Below, piece after piece: positions 36,214-45,358 of a stretch of 64,000 nt of DNA. The notes below the pieces were generated by a model. The model searched no databases, had not been told where the DNA came from, and saw only the letters and a list, made by a program, of their open reading frames with translations. How positions within the stretch are numbered: the stretch's first letter is position 1; each line of letters starts with the position of its first letter. The DNA is taken from assembly GCF_014230055.1 (NCBI RefSeq), contig NZ_JACHVA010000101.1:62001-126000 (forward strand). Direction: 5' to 3'. Source of the DNA: Puniceicoccus vermicola (GTDB taxonomy: Bacteria; Verrucomicrobiota; Verrucomicrobiia; Opitutales; Puniceicoccaceae). A program made the translations under genes and the position numbers.

Positions 36214-36549
36214 GCCTACTATGGGATGGTGAAGCGTGTGGACGAAGGGTTGGCGTGATTAACGGACGCGCTGAAAAGCTTGGGACTTCTTGAGAATACG
36301 CTGATCGTCTATGACAGTGACCATGGGTGCCATTCCAGAACCCGCGGGCATGAATACAAAAACACCTGCCAGGAGAGTTCGATCCGAGTGCCAGGTTTTA
36401 TTCGCGGTCCCGGAGTGGCTGGAGTAGGGCGGAGAGAACGATCGGTAATGCACAATCGGACTGATGAACTTGCCGAAAAGCAGTTCGGTCGAGTGATGGC
36501 GGCTTGGGAGTTCGGTGAATATCCGGAAGGTCTATGGCATGATCGATAG
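36214..36549 (+). pseudogene. Chimeric remnant: sulfatase middle joined to the tail of a giant-protein paralog
   Basis: From 36214 the plus strand reads YYGMVKRVDEG, an in-frame TGA (36256-36258), then TDALKSLGLLENTLIVYDSD, HGCHSRTRGHEYKNT and ESSIRVPGFIRGPG. This is closely similar to the intact sulfatase at 33148-33350. After ~36446 it changes to DELAEKQFGRVMAAWEFGEY, then PEGLWHDR and a stop. That matches the helical tail of the giant proteins (EYPPELWNDR in protein 3, RYPEGMW in protein 1). So a sulfatase of the CTPAR type and a fourth giant-protein gene once existed here and were collapsed together. Confidence 0.75.
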
Positions 36550-36670
36550 CTTGTATTTGGGGTATGTACAAGGGAGCACCCTATTTCTGGGGAATTCGTA
36601 GTGCGATGGCGAATGCCGGAGCTTTCGGGGAAAGTTCGAAATCGAAAGATAAAAAGGTTTGCAAAACAAA

Positions 36671-36688
36671 AAATACCATATGATATTA
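36671..36688 (+). promoter_or_regulatory. Operator-like dyad (motif 1)
   Basis: AAATACCATATGATATTA fits the motif-1 consensus with three mismatches and keeps the CATATGAT core. A possible -35 (TTTGCA, 36658-36663) lies 7 bp upstream. ATG 36735 follows 46 bp downstream. Confidence 0.5.
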
Positions 36689-36734
36689 GGGGTATTGTTT
36701 TGAATCCCAATTAATTTCCAAAATAAGGAGTTCC

Positions 36735-37679
36735 ATGAACCCAGCTAGCCCCTCAGCCCTCCGTTCCCAACGATCTATTTCGTTGGGCATCGCTGCCATT
36801 TTATTCGGCACTTCCATCCTGCAGGCCGCTCCTTTGGTGAAAGAAAGTTTCCTGGCATCCGACGGCTATGTCGAGGATGGTGCTATAGGGACACAGGACC
36901 TTACCGGACCGTCCGGATTGGCGACGGGTACGGATGTGTGGGCGGCGAGCACTTCAATAATGACCTACAAGGACGAATATAATCTTTCCTATGGGTCTTA
37001 TACGGGGACCGGTGGAGGGGTCGGAATTACAAATCCCAATAGCAATGCCCGGTTTGCGTCCCGAACGGTTACTCCCAGTTTGCCATTCGATAATTCCGTA
37101 TCGACCTACTATGTCAGTTTTTTGATGGATCTCAGCTCGGTGGATGCTACTGGTGACGCATTTGTCGCATTCCGTAGCGACTCTTCCGGCGACAATTTCG
37201 CCTTTGGTCTGGGGGCCGGTGTGAAGGATGGGAATTTCATGCTGATGAATCGGAACAGCGCGACAGGTGTGCATGAATATGTCGACCTTGGGACTGCCTA
37301 CACTTCCGGGACGCACTTGTTCGTCATCAAGTTGGATAATGGAGGGAATAGCAACTGGAACGGCACGGAACAGATGTCCATCTGGATCGACCCGATAGAT
37401 ATATCCTCGGAAGCAGCAGCAACTTCGGACAGTATTGTTTATCAGAGCATGACTTCGACGAGTGGTGCCGGGAGTCAGCCGATCGATCAACTGACGTTAC
37501 ATACCAGTGATTTCACGGCGAACGACGTTTTAGTTCAATTTGACGAGGCGACTATCGGCACATCGTGGTCGGATGTCGTGATGATCCCCGAACCGGGGGG
37601 CTTTGCACTTCTCTTCGGAATCATCGGAGGGGGTATACTTTTTCTCCGTCGTCGTCCACGAGGTCATGGGGTAAAATAG
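36735..37679 (+). CDS. PEP-CTERM protein, lectin-like
   Basis: This encodes 314 residues; AAGGAG lies 5-6 bp upstream of the ATG. A signal peptide (SLGIAAILFGTSILQAAP) precedes an all-beta body (YYVSFLMDLSSVD, TGDAFVAFRSDSS, HLFVIKLDNGGNSNW). The body has the feel of a concanavalin A-like sandwich common in PEP-CTERM proteins. The C-terminus is a full sorting signal: IPEPGGFALLFGIIGGGILF, then RRRP. It should be exported and retained at the surface or in the matrix after exosortase processing; no exosortase gene is in the window. Confidence 0.88.
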   Translation: MNPASPSALRSQRSISLGIAAILFGTSILQAAPLVKESFLASDGYVEDGAIGTQDLTGPSGLATGTDVWAASTSIMTYKDEYNLSYGSYTGTGGGVGITNPNSNARFASRTVTPSLPFDNSVSTYYVSFLMDLSSVDATGDAFVAFRSDSSGDNFAFGLGAGVKDGNFMLMNRNSATGVHEYVDLGTAYTSGTHLFVIKLDNGGNSNWNGTEQMSIWIDPIDISSEAAATSDSIVYQSMTSTSGAGSQPIDQLTLHTSDFTANDVLVQFDEATIGTSWSDVVMIPEPGGFALLFGIIGGGILFLRRRPRGHGVK

Positions 37680-37874
37680 GCCGTCACCGGTTCCATATTT
37701 TTCCGAGAGCGATGGGAACCTCTGGCCCTTCACGAGGTCGAGGTGTAAAGCGGCTGCCATAGATTGTTTTTCACTTAAATTGATGCACTGACGGAAAAGA
37801 TTTTTCGAAGAGGTGAAACCGCGTGCCACCTTTGGTGATCTTTAGGCTCCTGATCGAATGCAAATGTTTTCCAT

Positions 37875-38497
37875 GTGCCGACGAATGCCATCCTCTCTCC
37901 ACGATTCTCTGTGCTGTTGCTGTTGTCCTTTCACGCATGGGGGCTTGATTTCGCTTCGCCTTTTCAATCGCACGCTGCGCTTCAGCTTGACGAGCCGATC
38001 CGGGTTTGGGTGGACGGCGGATCCGGGGGTTGGAGTTGCCGAATACGGAGATGGCAACGGCGATCGACATCGGCGACGCCGACAACATTCATCCGCCCAA
38101 TAAGCAGGAGGTCGGACGCAGACTTTCTCTGTGCGCAGACAGGGTTGCGCACGGTCTTCCGGTTCTGTCCTCCGGTCCGCGTGTCAAGAATATCTCTTTC
38201 GAAGGGGAAGATGTGCGCGTTCGTTTCGACCGAGTAGGCGAGGGCCTCCGGGGGGAGGGAGACTGGGTAAGCGGCTTTGCCGTGGCGGGAGAGGACCGGC
38301 AATTTTACTGGGCTCATGCGAGGATTGAAGGCAAGGACACCGTCGTGCTATCCAGTGAGCGGGTGTCCAATCCGGTCAGTGTGCACTACGCATGGGCCGG
38401 GGATCCGTTTTTTGCCAATTTACGAAATTCGGATGGTCTGCCGGCCGAACCTTTCCGCACGGATGAGTGGCTCCCTTACGAACAAACTCTGGAATAG
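37875..38497 (+). pseudogene. Collapsed sialate O-acetylesterase
   Basis: The 5' part (37875-~38030) reads a signal peptide and first strand pair (FSVLLLLSFHAWGLDFASPF, LQLDEPIRVW), as in the intact acetylesterases. After ~38030 the coding sense continues in another frame with the C-terminal half: LPNTEMATAIDIGDADNIHP carrying the catalytic Asp-His block, then GFAVAGEDRQFYWAHARI and [14 protein letters not shown]. The ~300-400 residues between, including the catalytic Ser block GQSNM, are gone and the joint is out of frame. Its last ~170 bp and the following repeat are duplicated at 58353-58782. Confidence 0.82.
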
Positions 38498-38749
38498 GTT
38501 AGGTGGTATTAGAGGATGCTAACGCACGGTGCAAGTGGAGTGAGGCCCGGCGATGACTTCTCCCCCGGAGAGCGGACTTCAGTCCGCCCCGATGGATTGG
38601 TAGCGACGGAGGGGAATCTTCGGCAAGTCGATGGGAATATGACTGGGGGGCATGCGGGGCGGACTGAAGTCCGCGCTCCATCAAGACACTTCTTCGATTC
38701 ATCGGGCCGAGCAATTACCCTTGGCCATCCGCGCGGAGGGATCGGCGCG
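38327..38749. repeat. Duplicated 423-bp block, copy 1 (esterase 3' end plus inverted-repeat spacer)
   Basis: This block is roughly 95% identical by eye to 58359-58782. It holds the last ~170 bp of an acetylesterase gene and ~250 bp of non-coding DNA. The non-coding part has two inverted arms, AGCGGACTTCAGTCCGCCCC (38571-38590) and GGGGCGGACTGAAGTCCGCG (38656-38675), each itself containing the palindrome CGGACTTCAGTCCG or its complement. The right end coincides with the end of a PEP-CTERM remnant. Confidence 0.85.
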
Positions 38750-39013
38750 ACCTCTAACTCCGTTCCGGGGGCGCCGAATGAGCACGATTAACCCGGCGAT
38801 AAGGATGCTCATCAAGGCCTAGGGCGGCTCGGGTGCGGCGGAGAAGGAAAAGTTATCGACTGCCATCTGGGCCCGGGGCGTGGTGCTGCCATCGACGATG
38901 TTTGTCGAGTTCCGATGATCTGGCGAGTCGAGCCCGGTACGATAGTGAACTTCTGGGGGCAGGTTCGTCTCGTTGCCTTGCGGAATTGGGATCTCCTGGG
39001 ATGCCCCTCTTTG
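38747..39013 (-). pseudogene. C-terminal remnant of a PEP-CTERM protein with an in-frame stop
   Basis: The minus strand encodes SQEIPIPQGNETNLPPEVHY, RTGLDSPDHRNSTNIVDGS, AQMAVDNFSFSAAPEPP, then TAG (plus 38819-38821), then ALMSILIAGLIVLIRRPRNG. This is the standard end of a PEP-CTERM protein: PEP motif, membrane segment, Arg cluster, with an amber codon directly after PEPP. Upstream, TGA (39014-39016) closes the frame, and no start or body is found. The tail ends at the border of the duplicated block. Confidence 0.75.
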
Positions 39014-39100
39014 TCAAGGCTCCGGCGCAGATGCGCCTGACGAAGGTGCGCGATCGATTTCTACTTCACCCGCTGAGACCGCGATCCGATAGGATGGGGC

Positions 39101-40657
39101 TTATTCCCCTATTTCCGTGATCTCGAAAGGAGAGGCGGGGAGTCCGGCTCCATTGAATAGGTAGGCTTCCGGAGTGTCTGTCCAAGCGTAACGCACTCTG
39201 GTTGGAGAATCGATTGAGGGAGACCAGACCCGAACGGAATTGCCATGGATTGCGGTTTCAGCGGGAAGGTAGCCGGAATTGTTGTCGGCGATTTCGAAGC
39301 CCCCTAGCGATCCGTCTTTCGCCGCGAGCCCTCCCTCGATATGATTAAAAGTTATCTCGACTACTGTTCCGTCTCGGGTTGACGTTTTCACCACGGGGCC
39401 TGAGAAGGGGATCTCCTCGCCGTAGGTATTTGCGCGTGCGAACCGGGCCAAGCGTTCGCCGACCGGACGTTTGTTTTTGGGGTGGATGTTATTCTCGTTT
39501 CCAACGTCGATGGTGACGACCATGCCAGTCTTGGGAACATTTTGCCAAGTCGAGAGTTGAGATTGGCGTGTGGTTGGCCAGATCCCCGGGCGTCCGCCAT
39601 ATCCGGGGAGCTGCACGAAGTAGAAGGGGAGGGTTTCGCCCCAAGCGTCTCTCCAAGATTGGATCATTTCAGGGAACAAGGTGCCGTATAAGGCAGCGTC
39701 CTGGAGATTGTTGGAGTTTGCTTCACCCTGGTACCAAATCACTCCTCGAATGGGGAAGAACCTCAATGGATGAATGTTACTATTGTAGTAGATTGTGGGT
39801 GCTTTGCGGAGACGAAACTCTTGGCGCCATTCTGGTTTTGGCGTCTGGATTTGTTCGTTTTTCGGGAGCTTTGTCCAGATGGTGAATTGTTTCTTCCACT
39901 CCCTGTGGCTGGCTCTCATTTCGTCGTAAATTTCATCCCAGCTATCTTCTAGATCAGGATAGGCTTCATAGAGATCGTCGAGGTCCCGAGTGTATGGACG
40001 GAGGATCGGATTTGCTCTCAGGTTTTCGCTGGGCATCCACGCCTCAGCAGGTGTTCCTCCCTTGTTGCTACTAATTAAGCCGACGGGGGTTCCTAGTGCC
40101 TCGGAGAGATCGAGTCCGAAGAAATACCCGACGGCAGAGAACTCCCGAATTGTCTGTGGTGTCACCTTCTGCCATTTGCCTGCAATGTCATCCTGAGGAT
40201 TAATGTTGGGGCGGCGTCTCGCTTCAAAGAAACGAATTTCTGGAAAATTGGCTTCTCGAATCGCTGATTCCCCTCCGTCAACGTTCTGCAGTTTCATCTG
40301 CATATTGGACTGACCTCCACAGAGCCAAACTTCTCCGACCAGAACATCTTCAATTTTGACGATCTGCTGGTCACCCTCAACGCGGATCGTTTCGGGCTGC
40401 GCGTTCGCTTCCGCCGCAGGTAGCTCAATGAGCCATGTTCCGTCGGATCGGGTTCGAGTTGAGCGGGTCGAATCGAGAAAAGTGGCGCTGATTTCGGCAT
40501 CCGGAGTGGCCCAGCCCCAGAGTTTGATCGGCTTTTCCGCTTGGATGACCATGTGGTCGCTTAGGATGGAGGGAAGTTTCAGCTCGGCCTGCGCGGTTAT
40601 TGCGAAGAGAAAGGCCGAGAGGACGGGAAGAAGGGGAATCTTTCGGAGTGACATCAT
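39101..40657 (-). CDS. Secreted sialate O-acetylesterase
   Basis: This encodes 518 residues with a signal peptide (LLPVLSAFLFAITAQA). Family blocks: LPSILSDHMVIQAEKPIKLW, GEVWLCGGQSNMQM with the catalytic Ser, RGVIWYQGEANSNN, and VTIDVGNENNIHPKNKRPVG with the catalytic Asp/His. It is shorter than the 689-aa relative at 17300-19369 because it lacks the inserted jelly-roll. The start lies 3 bp after the stop of the upstream sulfatase, so the two are almost certainly co-translated. It is expected to deacetylate glycans outside the cytoplasm. Confidence 0.92.
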   Translation of the reverse strand: MMSLRKIPLLPVLSAFLFAITAQAELKLPSILSDHMVIQAEKPIKLWGWATPDAEISATFLDSTRSTRTRSDGTWLIELPAAEANAQPETIRVEGDQQIVKIEDVLVGEVWLCGGQSNMQMKLQNVDGGESAIREANFPEIRFFEARRRPNINPQDDIAGKWQKVTPQTIREFSAVGYFFGLDLSEALGTPVGLISSNKGGTPAEAWMPSENLRANPILRPYTRDLDDLYEAYPDLEDSWDEIYDEMRASHREWKKQFTIWTKLPKNEQIQTPKPEWRQEFRLRKAPTIYYNSNIHPLRFFPIRGVIWYQGEANSNNLQDAALYGTLFPEMIQSWRDAWGETLPFYFVQLPGYGGRPGIWPTTRQSQLSTWQNVPKTGMVVTIDVGNENNIHPKNKRPVGERLARFARANTYGEEIPFSGPVVKTSTRDGTVVEITFNHIEGGLAAKDGSLGGFEIADNNSGYLPAETAIHGNSVRVWSPSIDSPTRVRYAWTDTPEAYLFNGAGLPASPFEITEIGE

Positions 40658-40660
40658 CAG

Positions 40661-42052
40661 TTAGCGGATTAGGCGCTTTTCAGATTCGAGGTCCATATTG
40701 TTATGCCTTTGGGGGAGGTCTCCTTCTTGGAAATCTACCTCCAACCAAGGGTCATTGGTTTCTCGGCGGAGTTTGGTAAGTTGTTGGCGATACGATTCAA
40801 TAAGACCCTGAAGTTCAGGATCGTTGATCAAGTTACGCTTCTCGAACGGATCCTCTTCGAGATCATAGAAACCTTCCCGGTCATGGTGGAGGAGACGTTC
40901 CTGAGTTCGTTCCGCAGACCCGCCGGTAGAGAGGATGGCATGATAGGCGGGAGAATCGAATAGGTCAGTGGGAAGTGGTAGAGGACTTTGGTAGGCGAGA
41001 TTGCGGATATATTTATATCGAGGGCCCCGGAGAGCCCGGTAAGGGAAATAGTTAACGATCTCATGAAAACTATGAGAATACGCGACTGGCTTGAGCCACT
41101 CTTTCGCGTCGGGATCCTCGAGAATTGGAAGAAGACTTCTTCCCGGCATGTTCTCGGGCCACTGTTCCAGAGGCACTCGGAGCGCTTCAAGAATTGTGGG
41201 CAGGATGTCGCACCAGTTGACCAGCGACTGGGTATGGCTTCCGCCCTTGATGTCGGGATGGGAAATGATCAGAGGACAGTTGTGCCCGGCCTCGAAGGAG
41301 CTCGCTTTCGCTCCGGGGAAAGGCATGCCATGGTCTGATAGGAGGATGACGAGGGTGTCTCTTAATCGGTCTTTTTGCTCGAGCGCTGATAGGGTTTTTC
41401 CTACGAAATCATCGAATCGGGTGATGTACCGGTAGTATTCACAGAGATCGTCACGTACCGCCGGGGTGTCGGGTAAGTACTCGGGGATGGGAATGGTCTC
41501 CGGATTGTAGCTCTTATCGATGCCGGAAAATTCTTGTGTAGCAAAGTTGGGGTCAAAATCGCCACCGATTCGATGGGGATACCCGGATGCAGTCAGGAGG
41601 AAAAACTGCTTGGATCCGATTGCATCCAAGCAGTCTTCGATTGCGTCCGAAAGGTGCTGGTTTGAGAATTTTGCAAGTTCCGGTTTCATTAGTTCCCTTC
41701 GGAAATCGAATGGGTATGACTCGTCGGGAGCAAAATGGGTTTTTCCGGCGAGGGCACTGGTAACGGGCGTGCTCCTCAATACCTCGGGCAGTGTCTTCAT
41801 CGAGGGAAGAGTTCGAAATCCATGAATCCCTTGGCAATGGCCGTATTGCCCGTGGGTATGACTGTATTGCCCTGTGAGGATATTGGCCCGACTCGCTGCG
41901 CAGGAAGGTGTGGTACAAAAAGCGCGATCGAATACTGTCGACTGACGTGCTAGCTTGTCGATGTGGGGGGTATGGGCGATCGGATCCCCATAGCATCCGG
42001 CAATGGGCGACCAATCATCTGCGATCATGAGGAGAACATTGTTTACAGGCAT
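40661..42052 (-). CDS. Type I sulfatase, sulfamidase-like (CAASR active site)
   Basis: This encodes 463 residues without a signal peptide. It begins NNVLLMIADDWSPIAGCYGD and has the signature CAASRANILTGQYSHTHGQY; the C-x-x-S-R core with Ala is usual in heparan N-sulfatase-like enzymes. It also has VILLSDHGMPFPGAK and the late FYDLEEDPFEKRNL block. N- or O-desulfation cannot be decided from sequence alone. Its promoter region is shared divergently with the prepilin-like gene and carries an inverted pair of TAACTGTAA sites. Confidence 0.93.
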   Translation of the reverse strand: MPVNNVLLMIADDWSPIAGCYGDPIAHTPHIDKLARQSTVFDRAFCTTPSCAASRANILTGQYSHTHGQYGHCQGIHGFRTLPSMKTLPEVLRSTPVTSALAGKTHFAPDESYPFDFRRELMKPELAKFSNQHLSDAIEDCLDAIGSKQFFLLTASGYPHRIGGDFDPNFATQEFSGIDKSYNPETIPIPEYLPDTPAVRDDLCEYYRYITRFDDFVGKTLSALEQKDRLRDTLVILLSDHGMPFPGAKASSFEAGHNCPLIISHPDIKGGSHTQSLVNWCDILPTILEALRVPLEQWPENMPGRSLLPILEDPDAKEWLKPVAYSHSFHEIVNYFPYRALRGPRYKYIRNLAYQSPLPLPTDLFDSPAYHAILSTGGSAERTQERLLHHDREGFYDLEEDPFEKRNLINDPELQGLIESYRQQLTKLRRETNDPWLEVDFQEGDLPQRHNNMDLESEKRLIR

Positions 42053-42101
42053 GAGATCTAGGATGATCGAGGCCGAAGGGCGATCAATTGGTGTGGATTT
42101 G

Positions 42102-42195
42102 TAACTGTAATAAATTTCTGTTAGCTCAGGACCTGAGATAGTGATGAAGGGGATCGGTTTTTAACTGGGATTTGGATTGAGAGCTATTACAGTTA
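42102..42195. promoter_or_regulatory. Inverted pair of TAACTGTAA operators (motif 2)
   Basis: TAACTGTAATAA begins at 42102 and TATTACAGTTA ends at 42195, facing each other in the divergent region between a sulfatase and the prepilin-like gene. The 9-bp cores TAACTGTAA and TTACAGTTA are exact reverse complements, 85 bp centre to centre, about eight helical turns. Each core is itself a near-palindrome, TnACnGTnA. The same pair recurs at 48791-48867 and 52261-52300. Looping by a LacI-type repressor is a reasonable inference. Confidence 0.65.
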
Positions 42196-42253
42196 AAAAG
42201 TTTCCTTGGTGGTGAATCTGAGTCGATTCCGCATCATGGAGTTTTCTGTTCCG

Positions 42254-45200
42254 ATGTTGACCCCAAACCACACGAATCGAAATTCACAGCGTGGATTCGC
42301 GCTGATTGTGAGCTTAGGCCTTCTCGCATTCATCGTGCTATTACTGCTTGTGCTGGGAAATCTGGTTTCGATTGAATCGAGCCAAGCTTCATCAGTTCGC
42401 ACCGAAACCCGTGCCCGAGAGCATGCTTTACTGGGATTGCAGGTGGCCATGGGTCAGTTGCAAGCTGCAACGGGTATTGATCGTGTCAGTACCGGGCCGG
42501 TAAATGTTGATTCGAGTCTGGCGGTCGATGATTCGAAAAAGAATTGGACCGGTGTTTGGGAGAATCGCGGAGTCTTTGATCCGGTTGCCAATGTTCAGGA
42601 ATACGATCCCTCCCTGATCACGGTTTTAGTCTCCGGAGATCCGACCGCGGATTCCCTGGCCTCACCTTCAGCTGGAGTTCGGATCCTGGGCGAGGGGACT
42701 GTTAACGAACCGAATGATTATGTAGAGGTCCCACTGGAGCCTTTGGGGGGGGCGACTCCAACCGGGAATTTCGCCTATTGGGTTTCGGACGAGTCAACGA
42801 AGGCTCGGGTGAATTTGATCGATCGGTATGACGCTCAGGCCGGAAGTCGGGTTCCTCTTGTCTCCTCTCAACGAAATGGTCTCGAACTCATGGATTTGCA
42901 GTCGGATCCCGGAAAATTCATGGGCGACGATTATCCGGCGAATGACGGTCGACTCGAGAAGGTCCTTTTTCTCGATCAATTTGCACAGACAGTGGCTTCA
43001 GGGAGTGTTTTTGAGGCTCTGAATCGTTCTCGCTACCATGATCTTACGGCGATGTCCCGTTCGATACTTACCGATGCGCGCCGGGGAGGTTTGAAAAGGG
43101 ACCTGACTCAAATGCTTCGCAACGACTCTTTACCTACGGGATACCTTTACCAGAGTGAATCATCTGTATTGAGTCGGACGTCCGTCCCGGGACCGGCATG
43201 GAGTCTCATTCAGGACTTCTACGATCTATCCAACAGTCTGAGTCCAAATCTACTCGAAATGAGTCCGCGTGAGGGAAAGAAGGATCAGGCCGATAGTTCA
43301 AATCATTTTGGACCGATCGGGCCAAGTTTGACTCAGGTGAAGTTGTACTTCGATTTCTCCTTCAGCACTGACGGTCATCTCAGAATGCATATGTTTCCGG
43401 CAGTCGTCCTTCATAATCCTTACAACGTATCTTTGACCGAAGCCAATTATCTCTTCTCTTTTCCTCAACACAACGAGCAGAGTGCTACGGAACTGGAGGT
43501 CGATATTCAAATGGATGACGGGAGCTCGAGAACCTTTGGTGGGTATCATTTTAAAGAGCCCAATCCCATTTTTCTCGAGGGAGCGAATAGTGGAGAGATT
43601 TATTTTACTGCGAGGAATCTTTCTTTTGGGCCCGGGGAGGTGAAGGTCTTGACCCTGGGTTCGACTGCTCCCTACCAAGGGCCGGTAAACACAGCTCTCG
43701 TGACGACTGAGAATCCTGATCGTAATTCGTATCAGTCCAATCAATTGGAGGAAGGATTCTCTGACCTGAATAGCGCCTTTATCGAATTTCAGGATTCACT
43801 CGCTGCCGGAGAGGTTCCGGAGTTCTACAGCTTTTCGTTGGTCAATGGGGGATCGTTACGATTCCGGACCGAACTGCTTGGGGTTGTCGGAAGTAATTTT
43901 CTCAGTTTCTATGATGGTGTTGGGTATAATCAGTTTAGTCTGGGCGGGACTTCGGCTCCCATTCAGCAGGACGATAATGCATCGGTATTTCCCGTGGCGG
44001 GTTTTAGCTACAAAATGGATTTGGGATCGGTTCGCCAATTAGCGAGCTTCAACTACCACAGTGACCATATTTCTCAGAACGGTTACGAAACGGAACATTC
44101 AAATTTGGCGCCGCGTCTTTTCGTTGGTGACTTCGGGCAGGGAGATTTTTCGGTAGATGGACCTGCTGGCAGCCCGGCCAATGCATATTTTGGCCCGTCA
44201 CATGGTAGCGATGGATTCACTCGTGTCGTCTTTTTCGAAATTCCGCCAAATGATCCCGGTTTGATATCACTGGGGCAACTGCAGCATCTTGATCTGAGCA
44301 CAAAGCTGATGAGTCCGGGGCAGGTCTATGATCGATCAACCCATAATTCTCCGACCTATGCCTTTGGAAATTCTTTAGCGCTTCCGACGGTGCCGCGTGA
44401 ATCGCATTTCTATGATGGTGGCACTTCTAATTTTCATTCGCTGCGCACCTATTTCGATACTTCCTATCGATCCAATGAGGCACTTTGGGATGGATATTTC
44501 TTCTCTACTGCACCGGAGACCGTCGGGCCATTAGTGAATCGCCGATTCACAATTCGGAACTCCTCGGTAGATATGAATGCCGACCCTTTTGCGTCGGCAG
44601 GGAATCTGTACTTGGAGGGTGGATTCAATGTGAATAGTACATCCGAGTCGGCCTGGCGGGCGGTTTTAGCAGGGATTCGTGACTACGACTTAAGAAAACA
44701 GGACGGATCATTGCAGGGATCGGTGGACAACCTATTCTCTCGGTTCACCTTGCCCATGGGGAACGCTATGGCGGATCCGTTGGAGTCGGATGTAGATGCT
44801 TGGCAGGGCGTTCGCCGTCTTTCGGATGGTGATATCGGGATTCTTGCCGCGGAAATCGTCCGAGAGGTGCGCGCTCGGGGCCCTTTCTTGTCGGTTGCAG
44901 AATTCATCAATCGACGCCTCGTGGATGAGAATCATCCCAGTGCTGATCTTGGCCTGTCAGGAGCTTTGCAGTCAGCGATCAATGCGTCTGGTCTCAATCA
45001 TAATGTGAGGGGATCGCCGGTGACCGCAGCACCTCCTGAGACGAGTTTTCCGGCTCCCGAGCATTTTTATGGCTACGGTTCCGATTTCGCGCCCGGATTT
45101 TTGTCCCAAGGGGATCTGGTCACCTCGCTGGGCCCTGTGTTGACGACTCGTGGGGATACCTTTTTGATTCGCAGCTACGGAAACGCGTTGAATTCAGTGG

Positions 45201-45358
45201 ATTCACACCAGATTGATGCGGAAGTATTGCTGGAGGCGATCGTGCAGAGGGTTCCTGAGAAATTGGATCCGACCGAAGCGATCGAGAGCGGAGACACTGG
45301 ATCTGAATTTGGCCGTCGGTATAAATTGGTATCCTATCGCTGGCTCGATAACCCATGA
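42254..45358 (+). CDS. Large prepilin-like protein resembling Verru_Chthon cassette protein A
   Basis: This encodes 1034 residues from ATG 42254; ATG 42236 is an equally possible start giving a longer leader. The N-terminus is prepilin-like: a short polar leader ending in QRG, then FALIVSLGLLAFIVLLLLVL, the hydrophobic stem, and an amphipathic helix (RTETRAREHALLGLQVAMGQ). The very long beta-rich body ends with the features I associate with the Verru_Chthon cassette A family: AAEIVREVRARGPFLSVAEF, INRRLVDE and a final YKLVSYRWLDNP. It would be processed by a prepilin peptidase and anchored in or exported across the inner membrane. Its role is unknown. ATGA couples it to the next gene. Confidence 0.78.
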   Translation: MLTPNHTNRNSQRGFALIVSLGLLAFIVLLLLVLGNLVSIESSQASSVRTETRAREHALLGLQVAMGQLQAATGIDRVSTGPVNVDSSLAVDDSKKNWTGVWENRGVFDPVANVQEYDPSLITVLVSGDPTADSLASPSAGVRILGEGTVNEPNDYVEVPLEPLGGATPTGNFAYWVSDESTKARVNLIDRYDAQAGSRVPLVSSQRNGLELMDLQSDPGKFMGDDYPANDGRLEKVLFLDQFAQTVASGSVFEALNRSRYHDLTAMSRSILTDARRGGLKRDLTQMLRNDSLPTGYLYQSESSVLSRTSVPGPAWSLIQDFYDLSNSLSPNLLEMSPREGKKDQADSSNHFGPIGPSLTQVKLYFDFSFSTDGHLRMHMFPAVVLHNPYNVSLTEANYLFSFPQHNEQSATELEVDIQMDDGSSRTFGGYHFKEPNPIFLEGANSGEIYFTARNLSFGPGEVKVLTLGSTAPYQGPVNTALVTTENPDRNSYQSNQLEEGFSDLNSAFIEFQDSLAAGEVPEFYSFSLVNGGSLRFRTELLGVVGSNFLSFYDGVGYNQFSLGGTSAPIQQDDNASVFPVAGFSYKMDLGSVRQLASFNYHSDHISQNGYETEHSNLAPRLFVGDFGQGDFSVDGPAGSPANAYFGPSHGSDGFTRVVFFEIPPNDPGLISLGQLQHLDLSTKLMSPGQVYDRSTHNSPTYAFGNSLALPTVPRESHFYDGGTSNFHSLRTYFDTSYRSNEALWDGYFFSTAPETVGPLVNRRFTIRNSSVDMNADPFASAGNLYLEGGFNVNSTSESAWRAVLAGIRDYDLRKQDGSLQGSVDNLFSRFTLPMGNAMADPLESDVDAWQGVRRLSDGDIGILAAEIVREVRARGPFLSVAEFINRRLVDENHPSADLGLSGALQSAINASGLNHNVRGSPVTAAPPETSFPAPEHFYGYGSDFAPGFLSQGDLVTSLGPVLTTRGDTFLIRSYGNALNSVDSHQIDAEVLLEAIVQRVPEKLDPTEAIESGDTGSEFGRRYKLVSYRWLDNP

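Noticed and set aside
38819-38821. Programmed amber readthrough in a PEP-CTERM gene
   Set aside because: No start codon or gene body is present upstream and another stop lies 65 codons before, so pseudogene decay is simpler.
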